This document shows, one piece after another, positions 1-6,924 of a stretch of DNA of 8,892 nucleotides. The stretch is from Candidatus Elarobacter sp. (GTDB taxonomy: Bacteria > Vulcanimicrobiota > Vulcanimicrobiia > Vulcanimicrobiales > Vulcanimicrobiaceae): positions 1 through 8,892 of the forward strand of contig JASLGJ010000409.1 of assembly GCA_030150085.1 (NCBI GenBank), written 5' to 3'. The notes under the pieces were generated by a model. The model did not search any database, was not told where the DNA came from, and saw nothing but the letters and a program-made list of their open reading frames with translations. A program made the translations under genes and the position numbers. The stretch's first letter is position 1. Every line of letters begins with the position of its first letter.

Positions 1-822
1 GCGGTCGTCGAGGTTGATGATGTCCTCGAACACGAAGAGCAGGTTCTTGACTTCCTCGGCCACCGCGGGATCGCGCCGGTTGAGCCCGTCGAGGATGTTC
101 TTCTCGGTCTCGCGGTCGACGAAGCCCATGACCTGCGCCAGAGCCTGCACGCCGCCGGCCTTGGTGAAGTCCGACCCGCTGACCATCAGGCGCCGGCCCA
201 GCAATTCGTCCAGCTGCTCCAGGATCTCCGGGGCGGTCTTCTGCAGGATCGCGATGCGCATCGCGACCTCGCCCTGCAGCTCGGGCTCGAGCTGCGAGAG
301 CACGGCGCCGGCCTGGTCGGGCGACATGTAGACCAGGATCAGCGCGACGGTCTGGGGGTGCTCTTCCTTGATGAACTCGAGCAGCTGCGCGGGCTCGGTC
401 TTCTTCACCAGCTCGAGCGGGTTGCCGTGCTTGAGCGCCGCGAACAGGCGGTTCGTCATGTCGTCGGCTTGGCCGGCGCCGAACGAGCGCTCCAGGATCT
501 CCTTGGCGTACTCGATGCCGCCTTCGTTGATGTACTTGAGCGCGATCGCGCGCTGGTAGGCCTCCTGCACGACCGCGTCGCGCTTGTCGATCGAGACGGT
601 CGAGATCTTGGCGATCTCGAGCACGATCCGCTCGACCTCGTCCTGGCGCAGGAACTTGAAGATCGACGCGGCCAGCTCCAGGCCGATCGTGATCATCAGG
701 ATCGCGGCCTTCTCGGGCCCGCTGATGTCGGGGATCGCGGGCGCGCTGTACGCGTCGGCGGCGGAGCCGAACGAGCCGCCGAAGTCGTCGCCGAGGGTCA
801 GGAGGGGCTTATCGGTGATCAC
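1..822 (-). CDS. fliG: Flagellar motor switch protein FliG (3' end cut by window)
   Basis: FliG sits in the cytoplasmic C-ring of the flagellar motor, binds the FliF MS-ring through its N-terminal domain and transmits torque and direction switching through its C-terminal domain. The visible part is 274 codons of a family normally about 335-345 residues long. The family pattern is clear: the N-terminal SGPEKAAILMITIG segment (residues 34-47), the middle-domain EHPQTVALIL motif (154-163), and LLFVFEDIINLDDR at 261-274 leading into the C-terminal domain, whose charged stator-facing helix lies outside the window. The start is GTG at 822-820: a GGAG at 835-832 lies 9 nt upstream and overlaps the end of fliF, with only 6 nt between the fliF stop and this start, so the two genes are probably translationally coupled. 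About 33 residues precede the usual FliG start of homology, a Gly/Ala/Asp-rich extension that is probably disordered. Identity is near certain; the C-terminal end is unseen. Confidence 0.96.
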   Translation of the reverse strand, partial: MITDKPLLTLGDDFGGSFGSAADAYSAPAIPDISGPEKAAILMITIGLELAASIFKFLRQDEVERIVLEIAKISTVSIDKRDAVVQEAYQRAIALKYINEGGIEYAKEILERSFGAGQADDMTNRLFAALKHGNPLELVKKTEPAQLLEFIKEEHPQTVALILVYMSPDQAGAVLSQLEPELQGEVAMRIAILQKTAPEILEQLDELLGRRLMVSGSDFTKAGGVQALAQVMGFVDRETEKNILDGLNRRDPAVAEEVKNLLFVFEDIINLDDR

Positions 823-828
823 GTGTGC

Positions 829-2499
829 TTACTCCGCGAGCCAGAGCTTGACGAGCTTGGCGATGTTGTCGGGGCTCTCTTGCGCGACCGTCGTCACGTA
901 CTCAATCATCTGCTCGCGGGTGAGGTCCGCGGCCGAGCGGATCGGCGCGGCGATCGCGGGCGTGCCGTCGAGCATGGGGTGCTCTTCGAAGGACGGCAGC
1001 TCTTCGGCCAGCGACGAGTCGAAGGTGGGCAGCTCGCTGCTGGGGCGGAACGTCCGGCGGCGGATCAGGGCGAACGCGGCGCCCGCGCCGGCCAGGCCGA
1101 GGATCGCGAGCAGCGCCACGAACGGCACCAGCGGCAGGCCGAGCACGGTCGAGCTCGTGCCGTAGGCGATCGTCGCCGCGGGAGCCGGGGCGAACGGGAT
1201 CGCCTCGACCGAGATCTGGTCGCCGCGCGCCGGGTCGATGCCCGCCGCGGCCGCGACGACGTTGCGGATCTTCTGCACGTCGGCCGCACTGACCGCATAC
1301 TGCACCTGGGCCGCCGCGTTCGCGTTGGCGTTGCCGGCGGCGGTGATCGCCGCGGCGGGCGCGTTGACGAGCACCGCGACCGACAGCCGCTGCACCTTGC
1401 CCGGCGCGTCGACGTGCTTGGTGGTCTGCTCGCCGACCTGGTAGTTGCGGGTCGCCTCGGCGTTGCTGTAGCGGTTGTTGCCCTGCTGGTTCTGCTGGCC
1501 CTGATAGGTCGGGACGACGTTGGTCGTCGTGCCGGGCACGCCGCTGGCGGGGTTCTTGCCGCCGTTGCCGGTGTAGCTCTCGCGCTTGGTCTTCTCCGAG
1601 AGCACCGTGCCGGTCGGGGCGTAGCTCTTGGTCTCGGTCTGGTTGGCGTCGAAGCCCATTTGGCTGGCGACCCGGACCGCGGAGCGCTTGGAGCCGATGG
1701 TCGCGTCGAGCAGGCCCTGCAGCGACTGCTGCAGGTCGGACTCGAACTTCTCCTTGGCCACCAGCTGCGCTTGGGTCAGCTGCAGCGCGGTGGCGGTGTC
1801 GGTGCCGCTCGCGTCGGCGAGCGCGGCGGGGCGCAGCACGGTCCCGTTCTGGTCGACGATGGTGACGTTCTCGGGCTTGAGGCCCTCGACCGCGCCCGCG
1901 ACGAGCTGGGTGATGCCGCGCACCTCTTGCGCGCCGAGCTGCATGCCGGGCTTGGTCTGGATCGCGATCGAGGCCGTCGTCGGCTGCTGGGTCGTGGAGT
2001 ACAGCGACGCCTCGGGCGTGGCGATGTGGACCCGCGCGGACTGGACCGGCGTCAGGGCCGAGATGGTGCGCTGCAGCTCGCCCTCGGTGGCGCGCGTCTT
2101 GGCGATCTTCTCCTGGAAGTCGGTCATGCCGAGGTTCGTCTTGTCGAACAGCTCGAAGCCGGTGCCGCCGCCCTTGACGACGCCCTGGCCGGCCAGCGCG
2201 ACGCGCTCCTCGTAGACGTTCTCCTGGGGCACGAGCACGGTCGCGCCGCCGTCGGCCAGGCGGTGCGGGATCTTGGAGGCGTCGAGCTTCTGCACGACCG
2301 CGCTCATCTCGTCGGGCTGCAGGTTCGAGAACAGCACGCCGTAGGCGGGGCCGCGCAGGCGGAACATCGCGAAGAACACCAGCGCGAGCGCCAGGACGAC
2401 CCCGATCGCCGCGTAGACGAGCCGGTTCGTGCCGCTCTGCTGGTTCCACCAATCGCGCATGCGCCCGGGATCGAGCCCGAACGAGGACAGACGTTCCAA
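829..2499 (-). CDS. fliF: Flagellar MS-ring protein FliF
   Basis: FliF forms the MS-ring in the inner membrane, the base on which the rod, export gate and FliG C-ring are built. From the chosen start it has 556 residues, normal for the family. It has a short cytoplasmic N-terminus, a first membrane helix at about 27-45, the YscJ/FliF-type ring-building region (about 47-220, including PQENVYEERVALAGQG and the ARVHIATPEASL segment), then a variable Gln/Asn/Gly-rich stretch (about 300-360) and a further ring domain. A second membrane helix at about 452-479 follows, and the C-terminal tail ending ESPDNIAKLVKLWLAE is the FliG-binding motif. Start choice: TTG at 2499-2497 has a GAGG 6 nt upstream (2509-2506). 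In-frame GTG 2580 and ATG 2571 lie almost on the predicted sigma-28 transcription start and lack a ribosome binding site; ATG 2460 has no good site either. The gene is followed 6 nt later by fliG. Function is certain, the start is likely. Confidence 0.95.
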   Translation of the reverse strand: MERLSSFGLDPGRMRDWWNQQSGTNRLVYAAIGVVLALALVFFAMFRLRGPAYGVLFSNLQPDEMSAVVQKLDASKIPHRLADGGATVLVPQENVYEERVALAGQGVVKGGGTGFELFDKTNLGMTDFQEKIAKTRATEGELQRTISALTPVQSARVHIATPEASLYSTTQQPTTASIAIQTKPGMQLGAQEVRGITQLVAGAVEGLKPENVTIVDQNGTVLRPAALADASGTDTATALQLTQAQLVAKEKFESDLQQSLQGLLDATIGSKRSAVRVASQMGFDANQTETKSYAPTGTVLSEKTKRESYTGNGGKNPASGVPGTTTNVVPTYQGQQNQQGNNRYSNAEATRNYQVGEQTTKHVDAPGKVQRLSVAVLVNAPAAAITAAGNANANAAAQVQYAVSAADVQKIRNVVAAAAGIDPARGDQISVEAIPFAPAPAATIAYGTSSTVLGLPLVPFVALLAILGLAGAGAAFALIRRRTFRPSSELPTFDSSLAEELPSFEEHPMLDGTPAIAAPIRSAADLTREQMIEYVTTVAQESPDNIAKLVKLWLAE

Positions 2500-2502
2500 A
2501 AG

Positions 2503-2509
2503 CCACCTC
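2503..2509 (-). promoter_or_regulatory. Ribosome binding site deciding the fliF TTG start
   Basis: On the minus strand GAGGTGG lies directly before TTG 2499-2497, with 6 nt between GAGG and the start codon. No comparable site precedes the ATG at 2460, the ATG at 2571 or the GTG at 2580, so this site favours the TTG start. Confidence 0.6.
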
Positions 2510-2510
2510 G

Positions 2511-2532
2511 CGGGGTGCGTACAACGACCCCG
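2511..2532 (-). repeat. 6-bp inverted repeat in the fliF leader
   Basis: CGGGGT (2511-2516) and ACCCCG (2527-2532) are perfect complements around a 10-nt loop. In the predicted fliF mRNA leader this hairpin would end one base before the GAGGTGG ribosome binding site. A competing short hairpin (CCCGCACGGG on the minus strand, just upstream) uses the same G-run, so the two are mutually exclusive. The pairing is visible; any role in controlling translation is a guess. Confidence 0.35.
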
Positions 2533-2588
2533 TGCGGGATGCCGACCGTGGCTGCCCCACCGAGCATCCATGCCCGGCACTGAGGATA

Positions 2589-2615
2589 CTATCGGCCAAA
2601 CACGGCGGCTCTTTA
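2589..2615 (-). promoter_or_regulatory. Sigma-28 (FliA/SigD) promoter for fliF-fliG
   Basis: On the minus strand TAAA (2615-2612) is followed by exactly 15 nt and then GCCGATAG (2596-2589). The known sigma-28 / sigma-D consensus is TAAA-N15-GCCGATAA/T, so only the last base differs. Transcription would be expected to begin around 2578-2583, giving a leader of about 80 nt to the TTG start of fliF. The site lies between the purA terminator hairpins and fliF, exactly where a flagellar operon promoter should be. No promoter activity is shown by sequence alone, but chance occurrence of this match at this place in high-G+C DNA is very unlikely. Confidence 0.8.
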
Positions 2616-2645
2616 TCGCAGGACGGCCGAACGCGCCGGCGGCGG

Positions 2646-2657
2646 CTTCGGCCGAAG
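2646..2657. repeat. 12-bp perfect palindrome between purA and fliF
   Basis: CTTCGG followed directly by CCGAAG forms a perfect palindrome, and the flanks (GCGG before, GCC after) can extend it imperfectly. It lies 15 nt beyond the purA terminator hairpin and 31 nt before the sigma-28 promoter -35 element. It may be a second stem of a tandem terminator or a binding site for a dimeric regulator; the sequence alone does not decide. Confidence 0.4.
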
Positions 2658-2671
2658 GCCCGAAACGCGAA

Positions 2672-2692
2672 GGATTCGCCGCAGGCGAATCC
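2672..2692 (-). terminator. Hairpin terminator after purA
   Basis: Directly after the purA stop codon the minus strand reads GGATTCGCC, loop TGC, GGCGAATCC: a perfect 9-bp stem with a 3-nt loop. It is followed by TTCGCGTTTCGG, which is only modestly T-rich, so it is not a textbook U-tract terminator. The downstream TTCGC can also pair with the GGCGAA arm, giving an alternative fold. Its position at the end of the recA-recX-GH125-purA unit and before a new promoter supports a transcription-ending role. Confidence 0.6.
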
Positions 2693-3976
2693 CTAGACGG
2701 CGAGCGCGGAGCGCTCGGGGCCGACCGAGACGGCGACCACCGGCGCGCCGGTCAGCTCCGCGAGCCGGTCGACGAAGGCCCGGGCGGCGGCCGGGAGGTC
2801 GGCGATGCGCCGGACCTCGCGCAGGTCTTCGGCCCAGCCGGGGTGCTCCTCGACCTCGACCCGCAGGCCCGCCTCGCCGATGGCCTCGATCCCGGCCGGG
2901 CTGCCGTCGGCGCGCCGGTAGCCGGTCACGATGCCCAGGCGCTCGAAGCCCGAGAGCACGTCGAGCTTGGTGATGACCAGGCTGTCCAGCCCGTTGAGGC
3001 GGGCGGCGTAGCGCGCGGCGACCGCGTCGTACCAGCCGCAGCGGCGCGGGCGGCCGGTGACCACCCCGAACTCGCGCCCCTGCGCGCGCAGCTGCTCGCC
3101 CCGCTCGTCCTCGAGCTCCGACGGGAACGGCCCGCCCCCGACCCGGGTGCAGTAGGCCTTGGCCACCCCCAGCACGCGCCCGACCGCGGTCGGCCCGACG
3201 CCCAGGCCCGTGGTCGCGCCGCCCGCGATGGTGGTCGAGCTGGTGACGTAGGGATAGGTGCCGTAGGAGACGTCGAGCATGGTGCCCTGGGCGCCCTCGG
3301 CCAGGACCCGCTCGCCCCGCTCCAGCGCGGCGTGCAGCCAGCCCACCCCGTCGACCACGTGCGGCTGCACCCGCTCGGCCAGGGCGAGCGTCTCGCGCAC
3401 CACGTCCTCCTCGCGCGGCAGGTCGCCCGCCCCGGCGAAGAGCGGGGCGCGCAGGATCAGGACCTGGCGGATCTTGCTCGCCAGCGCCTCGGGCTTGGCC
3501 AGGTCGCCGAAGCTGATCCCCAGCCGCCCGACCCGGTCGACGTAGGCCGGCCCGATCCCCCGCCCGGTCGTGCCGATCGCCGCCCCGCCGCGCTGCTTCT
3601 CGCCCAGCGCGTCGAGGATCGCATGATACGGAAAGACGATGTGGGCCCGGTCCGAGACCGCGACCCGCGAGACGTCGACCCCGATCGCCGCCAGCGCGTC
3701 CAGCTCCTCGACCAGCCCGCGCAGCGAGACGACCGTGCCGCCCCCGATCAGCAGCTTGGTGCTCGGGACCAGCGCGCCCGAGGGCACGATCCGCAGCGCG
3801 ACCTTGACCTCGCCGACCTGGATCGAGTGGCCGGCGTTGTTGCCCCCGCCGAAGCGCGCCACGACGTCGTACTCGCGCGCGAGCAGGTCGACGATGCGCC
3901 CCTTGCCCTCGTCGCCCCACTGGATCCCGACGCAGACGTCGAGCCGCCGCGCTGGGTCGGGCGGGCCGGCGAACAT
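2693..3976 (-). CDS. purA: Adenylosuccinate synthetase
   Basis: PurA joins IMP and aspartate using GTP to make adenylosuccinate, the first committed step from IMP to AMP, in the cytoplasm. The 427-residue length is typical. Conserved elements run in order: QWGDEGKG (19-26) with the catalytic Asp22, GGGNNAGHS (43-51) with the catalytic His50, TTGRGIGPAY (136-145), EGAQGTMLDV then GTYPYVTSS (227-247), GRPRRCGW (308-315) and the guanine-binding TKLD (336-339). In the IMP-binding stretch the usual DHGT is SYGT here, a mild variation that leaves the IMP-contacting Gln and Thr in place. The N-terminus is about 8-10 residues longer than in E. coli. Start ATG 3976-3974 has GGAG at 3989-3986, 9 nt upstream inside the end of the mannosidase gene. 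That gene's TAG is separated from this ATG by a single base, so translation is likely coupled. A hairpin terminator follows the stop. Confidence 0.97.
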   Translation of the reverse strand: MFAGPPDPARRLDVCVGIQWGDEGKGRIVDLLAREYDVVARFGGGNNAGHSIQVGEVKVALRIVPSGALVPSTKLLIGGGTVVSLRGLVEELDALAAIGVDVSRVAVSDRAHIVFPYHAILDALGEKQRGGAAIGTTGRGIGPAYVDRVGRLGISFGDLAKPEALASKIRQVLILRAPLFAGAGDLPREEDVVRETLALAERVQPHVVDGVGWLHAALERGERVLAEGAQGTMLDVSYGTYPYVTSSTTIAGGATTGLGVGPTAVGRVLGVAKAYCTRVGGGPFPSELEDERGEQLRAQGREFGVVTGRPRRCGWYDAVAARYAARLNGLDSLVITKLDVLSGFERLGIVTGYRRADGSPAGIEAIGEAGLRVEVEEHPGWAEDLREVRRIADLPAAARAFVDRLAELTGAPVVAVSVGPERSALAV

Positions 3977-3977
3977 G

Positions 3978-5294
3978 CTAGCTGTCTCCGCGGAAGTCGA
4001 GGTCGGTCGTGCTCCCCACCGGTAGCGGCGGGACGCCCTCGAACGAGGTCAGGACGTACTCGGCGAGCAGGGCGTTGGGCCAGCCGAAGTCGACCCGCGA
4101 GAACTTGGTCGGGTCGTCCGGGTTGAACGACTCGTGCAGCAGGTGGTCGCCCGGGTCGGAGGCCAGCAGCTGCGCGAGCACGTCCTTGCGCTCCTGGTCG
4201 TTCGAGGCGGTGAAGCCTTGCATCAGCAGCGCGATCGGCCAGACGAAGCCGTCGGTGGTGTGCTGGGAGCCGATCCCGCGCGCCAGCTTGCCGACGTAGT
4301 ACGTCGGGTTGTCCTTGGAGAGCAAGAACTTGCGCGTGTTGCGGTAGATGAACGACGAGTTCTTGCCGTAGCCGATGTAGGGCGCGGAGAGCAGCGAGGG
4401 GACGTTGGCGTCGTCCATCAGCGTCGAGTTGCCCAGGCCGTCGGTCTCGTAGGCGTAGACGTAGCCGTAGTTGGGGGTGAAGACCAGGCCGTAGGTCTGG
4501 ATGCCGGTCTGCACCTCGTCGCGCAGGGCCCGGGCGCGCTGGGCCTTGATCAGGTTGTGGTAGACGTCGCGCTCGATCTCTTGCAGCTCGCCCAGCGCCA
4601 CCACCGCCATCATCTCCGACGGGATGAGGTAGTTGTACTTGCAGGCGTCGTCGGAGGGCCGGAAGCCGCTCCAGATCATGCCGGTGTAGGCGACCGGGTT
4701 GCCCTTGCCGCCCTGCGCCAGCTCCTTGTGCCCGTAGCGCGAGTTGCGCGGGTGGTCTTGCTCGCGCTCCATCGTGTCGAGCGCCTTGTCGAAACCGAGC
4801 GAGAGGTCGCCGGTGAAGATCGACGCGTCGCCGGTCTGCTTCCAGTACGTCCAGGCCAAGCTGATCGGGTACGCCAGCGAGTCGAGCTCGAACTTCTGCT
4901 CCCACACCCGGTAGTCTTGGGTGAAGGCGTTCGCGTACGGGTCGACCTGCAGGTACTTGCCCATGCGCGCGATCGTCCCGCGCAGCAGCGCGCCGACCTG
5001 CACGTCGTTCTTGGCGAAGAACAGGTAGGGCCGGACCTGCACGCTGGCGTCGCGCAGCCACTCGGCCGGGATGTCGCCGGTCTTGACGTACGCGGTCCCG
5101 TCCGAGGTGTAGGTGACCTGCTTGTTGGTGTTGAGCAGCGCGGCCCGGTACATCGACTGCAGCTTGGGGTCGGCGACGGTGTAGCCCGCGGCGGCCTTGG
5201 CGACCGCGTCGAGCTCGATCGCGCCCGCGTTCAGCGGCGCGAGCACCATGATAGACGCCAGCGTCCATACCAGCGCGCGAAGCAGATAGCCCAT
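3978..5294 (-). CDS. Secreted GH125 exo-alpha-1,6-mannosidase
   Basis: This is a glycoside hydrolase family 125 (formerly DUF1237) protein, a metal-independent inverting exo-alpha-mannosidase that in characterised members removes alpha-1,6-linked mannose. It has 438 residues from ATG 5294. The first 25 residues (MGYLLRALVW through LNAGA) look like a signal peptide with an AGA cleavage site, so it should act outside the cytoplasm. Family blocks are clear: GDIPAEWLRDASVQVRPYL (73-91), WSGFRPSDDACKYNYLIPSEM (208-228) with the general-acid Asp (215 or 216), LMDDANVPSLLS (292-303), and HESFNP (387-392) with the general-base Glu388. In-frame GTG codons at 5306 and 5300 are alternative starts; ATG 5294 has AGGGTGG-like purines about 8 nt upstream. 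It sits 57 nt after recX and one base before purA, in a housekeeping operon, which is an unexpected place. The family call is strong; the natural substrate is unknown. Confidence 0.92.
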   Translation of the reverse strand: MGYLLRALVWTLASIMVLAPLNAGAIELDAVAKAAAGYTVADPKLQSMYRAALLNTNKQVTYTSDGTAYVKTGDIPAEWLRDASVQVRPYLFFAKNDVQVGALLRGTIARMGKYLQVDPYANAFTQDYRVWEQKFELDSLAYPISLAWTYWKQTGDASIFTGDLSLGFDKALDTMEREQDHPRNSRYGHKELAQGGKGNPVAYTGMIWSGFRPSDDACKYNYLIPSEMMAVVALGELQEIERDVYHNLIKAQRARALRDEVQTGIQTYGLVFTPNYGYVYAYETDGLGNSTLMDDANVPSLLSAPYIGYGKNSSFIYRNTRKFLLSKDNPTYYVGKLARGIGSQHTTDGFVWPIALLMQGFTASNDQERKDVLAQLLASDPGDHLLHESFNPDDPTKFSRVDFGWPNALLAEYVLTSFEGVPPLPVGSTTDLDFRGDS

Positions 5295-5351
5295 CGTCAC
5301 CGCCACCCTACCATGCGCTTGCGGGAGCCTCCTCGGAACTCGCGCAGACTT

Positions 5352-5873
5352 TTACGCCAGATCGGCCAGCGCGTCGCCCAAATCCAGCCCGGCCCGCTCG
5401 CGCAGGACGCGGTAGATCAGCGAGGCCGGGAAGCCCAGCCGCTCCAGCTTGCGGGCCGCGGACTGGTAGGAGACGCCGGGCTGGACGCGCCGGATCCGCT
5501 CGTAGGCGGCCGCGGCGCGCTCGTCCTGCGAGGTCCCGGCCACGGCGACCCGCTCGCGGGCCGCGTCGCGGTCGATCCCGCGCTTGACCAGCTCGGCGAC
5601 CAGCCGCGCGTCGCCCAGCGGCGCCCGCTTGCCCTCGACGTAGAGCGCCGCGTAGAGCCCGTCGTCGAGCAGCCCGTCGCGCTTGCACCACGCGACCGCG
5701 GCCGCGACGGCCCGCTCGGGATGGCCCTTGCGGGCCAGCTTGGCGTGGAGCTGGGCCTCGGTCAGGCGGCGCTGCGCGAGCATCCGCAGGGCCGAGACCC
5801 GCGCGGCCCGCTCGCCGTCGCGGACGGCGCTCGGACCGCTCGGGGCCGGGAGCGGTCTACTCGTCGCCGGCAA
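5352..5873 (-). CDS. recX: RecA regulatory protein RecX
   Basis: RecX binds RecA filaments and modulates their assembly and recombinase or co-protease activity. The 173-residue protein is Arg/Ala-rich and helical. It matches the three-repeat RecX architecture: [25 protein letters not shown] (28-52), a central block [34 protein letters not shown] (68-101), and a C-terminal repeat ending [19 protein letters not shown] (139-157). The only start that keeps the first repeat whole is TTG 5873-5871, which lies inside recA and overlaps it by 17 nt; the next in-frame ATG (5783) would cut into repeat one. No strong ribosome binding site is visible, so expression probably depends on translation reinitiating from recA, which would keep RecX far below RecA. 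The recA-recX order is the usual one. The first 20 residues are low complexity and their translation is uncertain. Confidence 0.9.
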   Translation of the reverse strand: MPATSRPLPAPSGPSAVRDGERAARVSALRMLAQRRLTEAQLHAKLARKGHPERAVAAAVAWCKRDGLLDDGLYAALYVEGKRAPLGDARLVAELVKRGIDRDAARERVAVAGTSQDERAAAAYERIRRVQPGVSYQSAARKLERLGFPASLIYRVLRERAGLDLGDALADLA

Positions 5874-6900
5874 CCGCGCCGACCGGCTTGGCGAGGCCGT
5901 TGGTCGAGACGGTGGCCTTGAGCGCTTCGCGGATCTTGGTCTCGATCTCGGCCGCGGTGTCGGAGTGCTCTTCGAGGAAGGCCTTGGCGTTCTCGCGGCC
6001 CTGGCCGATTCGCATCTCGCCGTAGGTGTACCACGAGCCGGACTTGCCGATGATGTTGCGCTCGAGCGCGACGTCGATGATCGAGCCCATCTTCGAGATC
6101 CCCTTGCCGTAGGTGATGTCGAACTCGGCCTGGCGGAACGGGGGCGCGACCTTGTTCTTGACCACCTTGACGCGGGTGCGCGTGCCGACCACGTCCTGGC
6201 CGACCTTGATCTGCTCGAGCTTGCGGATGTCCAGGCGAACCGAGGCGTAGAACTTGAGCGCGCGCCCGCCCGAGGTCGTCTCGGGGCTGCCGAACATGAC
6301 GCCGACCTTCTCGCGCAGCTGGTTGATGAAGATCACCACGCACTTCGAGCGCGAGATGGCCGAGGTCAGCTTGCGCAGGGCCTGCGACATCAGGCGGGCC
6401 TGCAGGCCGACGTGGGTGTCGCCCATGTCGCCCTCGAGCTCGGCCTTGGTGACCAGCGCCGCGACCGAGTCGAGCACGACCACGTCGACGGCGTTCGAGC
6501 GGACCAGCATCTCGACGATCTCGAGCGCCTGTTCGCCGGCGTCCGGCTGTGAGACCAGCAGGCTGTCGAGGTCGACCCCCAGGCTCTGGGCGTAGGTCGG
6601 GTCGAGGGCGTGCTCGACGTCGACGAAGGCGCCCGTGCCGCCGTGCTTCTGGGCCTCGGCGATGACGTGCAGGGCGAGGGTCGTCTTGCCGGACGACTCC
6701 GGGCCGTAGATCTCGATGATGCGCCCGCGCGGCAGACCGCCCACGCCCAGCGCGAGGTCGAGGGCGATCGAGCTGGTCGAGATGACCTCAAAGGACATCT
6801 TCTCGGCGTGCTCGCCCATCTTCATGATGGAGCCCTTCCCGAACTGGCGCTCGATCTGGGCGAGCGCGTTGGAGAGGGCTAAGGCTTTGTCGTCGGCCAT
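5857..6900 (-). CDS. recA: Recombinase RecA
   Basis: RecA forms ATP-dependent filaments on single-stranded DNA for strand exchange and triggers LexA self-cleavage in the SOS response. It has 347 residues, normal length. Seen in order: N-terminal oligomerisation helix with [18 protein letters not shown] (12-29), Walker [10 protein letters not shown] (66-74), catalytic Glu96 in VEHALDP, Walker B VVVLDS (140-145), DNA-binding loop 1 around [23 protein letters not shown] (156-178), loop 2 [28 protein letters not shown] (193-220), and a C-terminal domain with [19 protein letters not shown] (288-306). The C-terminus is short and ends AGDE with few acidic residues. Start ATG 6900-6898 has GGAG at 6910-6907, 6 nt upstream, and begins with the usual MADDKALAL; the frame is open further upstream but that part has no homology. 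The recX start overlaps the recA stop. The likely regulator is LexA, through the box at 7065-7080. Confidence 0.98.
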   Translation of the reverse strand: MADDKALALSNALAQIERQFGKGSIMKMGEHAEKMSFEVISTSSIALDLALGVGGLPRGRIIEIYGPESSGKTTLALHVIAEAQKHGGTGAFVDVEHALDPTYAQSLGVDLDSLLVSQPDAGEQALEIVEMLVRSNAVDVVVLDSVAALVTKAELEGDMGDTHVGLQARLMSQALRKLTSAISRSKCVVIFINQLREKVGVMFGSPETTSGGRALKFYASVRLDIRKLEQIKVGQDVVGTRTRVKVVKNKVAPPFRQAEFDITYGKGISKMGSIIDVALERNIIGKSGSWYTYGEMRIGQGRENAKAFLEEHSDTAAEIETKIREALKATVSTNGLAKPVGAVAGDE

Positions 6901-6906
6901 GGGGTG

Positions 6907-6910
6907 CTCC
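6907..6910 (-). promoter_or_regulatory. recA ribosome binding site
   Basis: GGAG on the minus strand, 6 nt before ATG 6900. It fixes the recA start at the conserved MADD N-terminus, although the reading frame stays open for 39 more codons upstream. Confidence 0.75.
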
Positions 6911-6924
6911 GTGCGGGTAGTGCG

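Noticed and set aside
358..2583. Open frame of 741 codons on the plus strand opposite fliF and fliG
   Set aside because: It is the antisense of two certain genes, is rich in Arg/Gly/Asp/Leu/Val from G+C-rich codons, has no recognisable domain and spans two separate genes and their promoter.
2429..4126. Open frame of 565 codons on the plus strand opposite purA
   Set aside because: Low-complexity antisense translation of purA crossing its terminator and the end of the mannosidase gene; no family resemblance.
4134..5921. Open frame of 595 codons on the plus strand opposite the mannosidase and recX
   Set aside because: Same G+C-driven shadow pattern, crossing two real genes and the gap between them.
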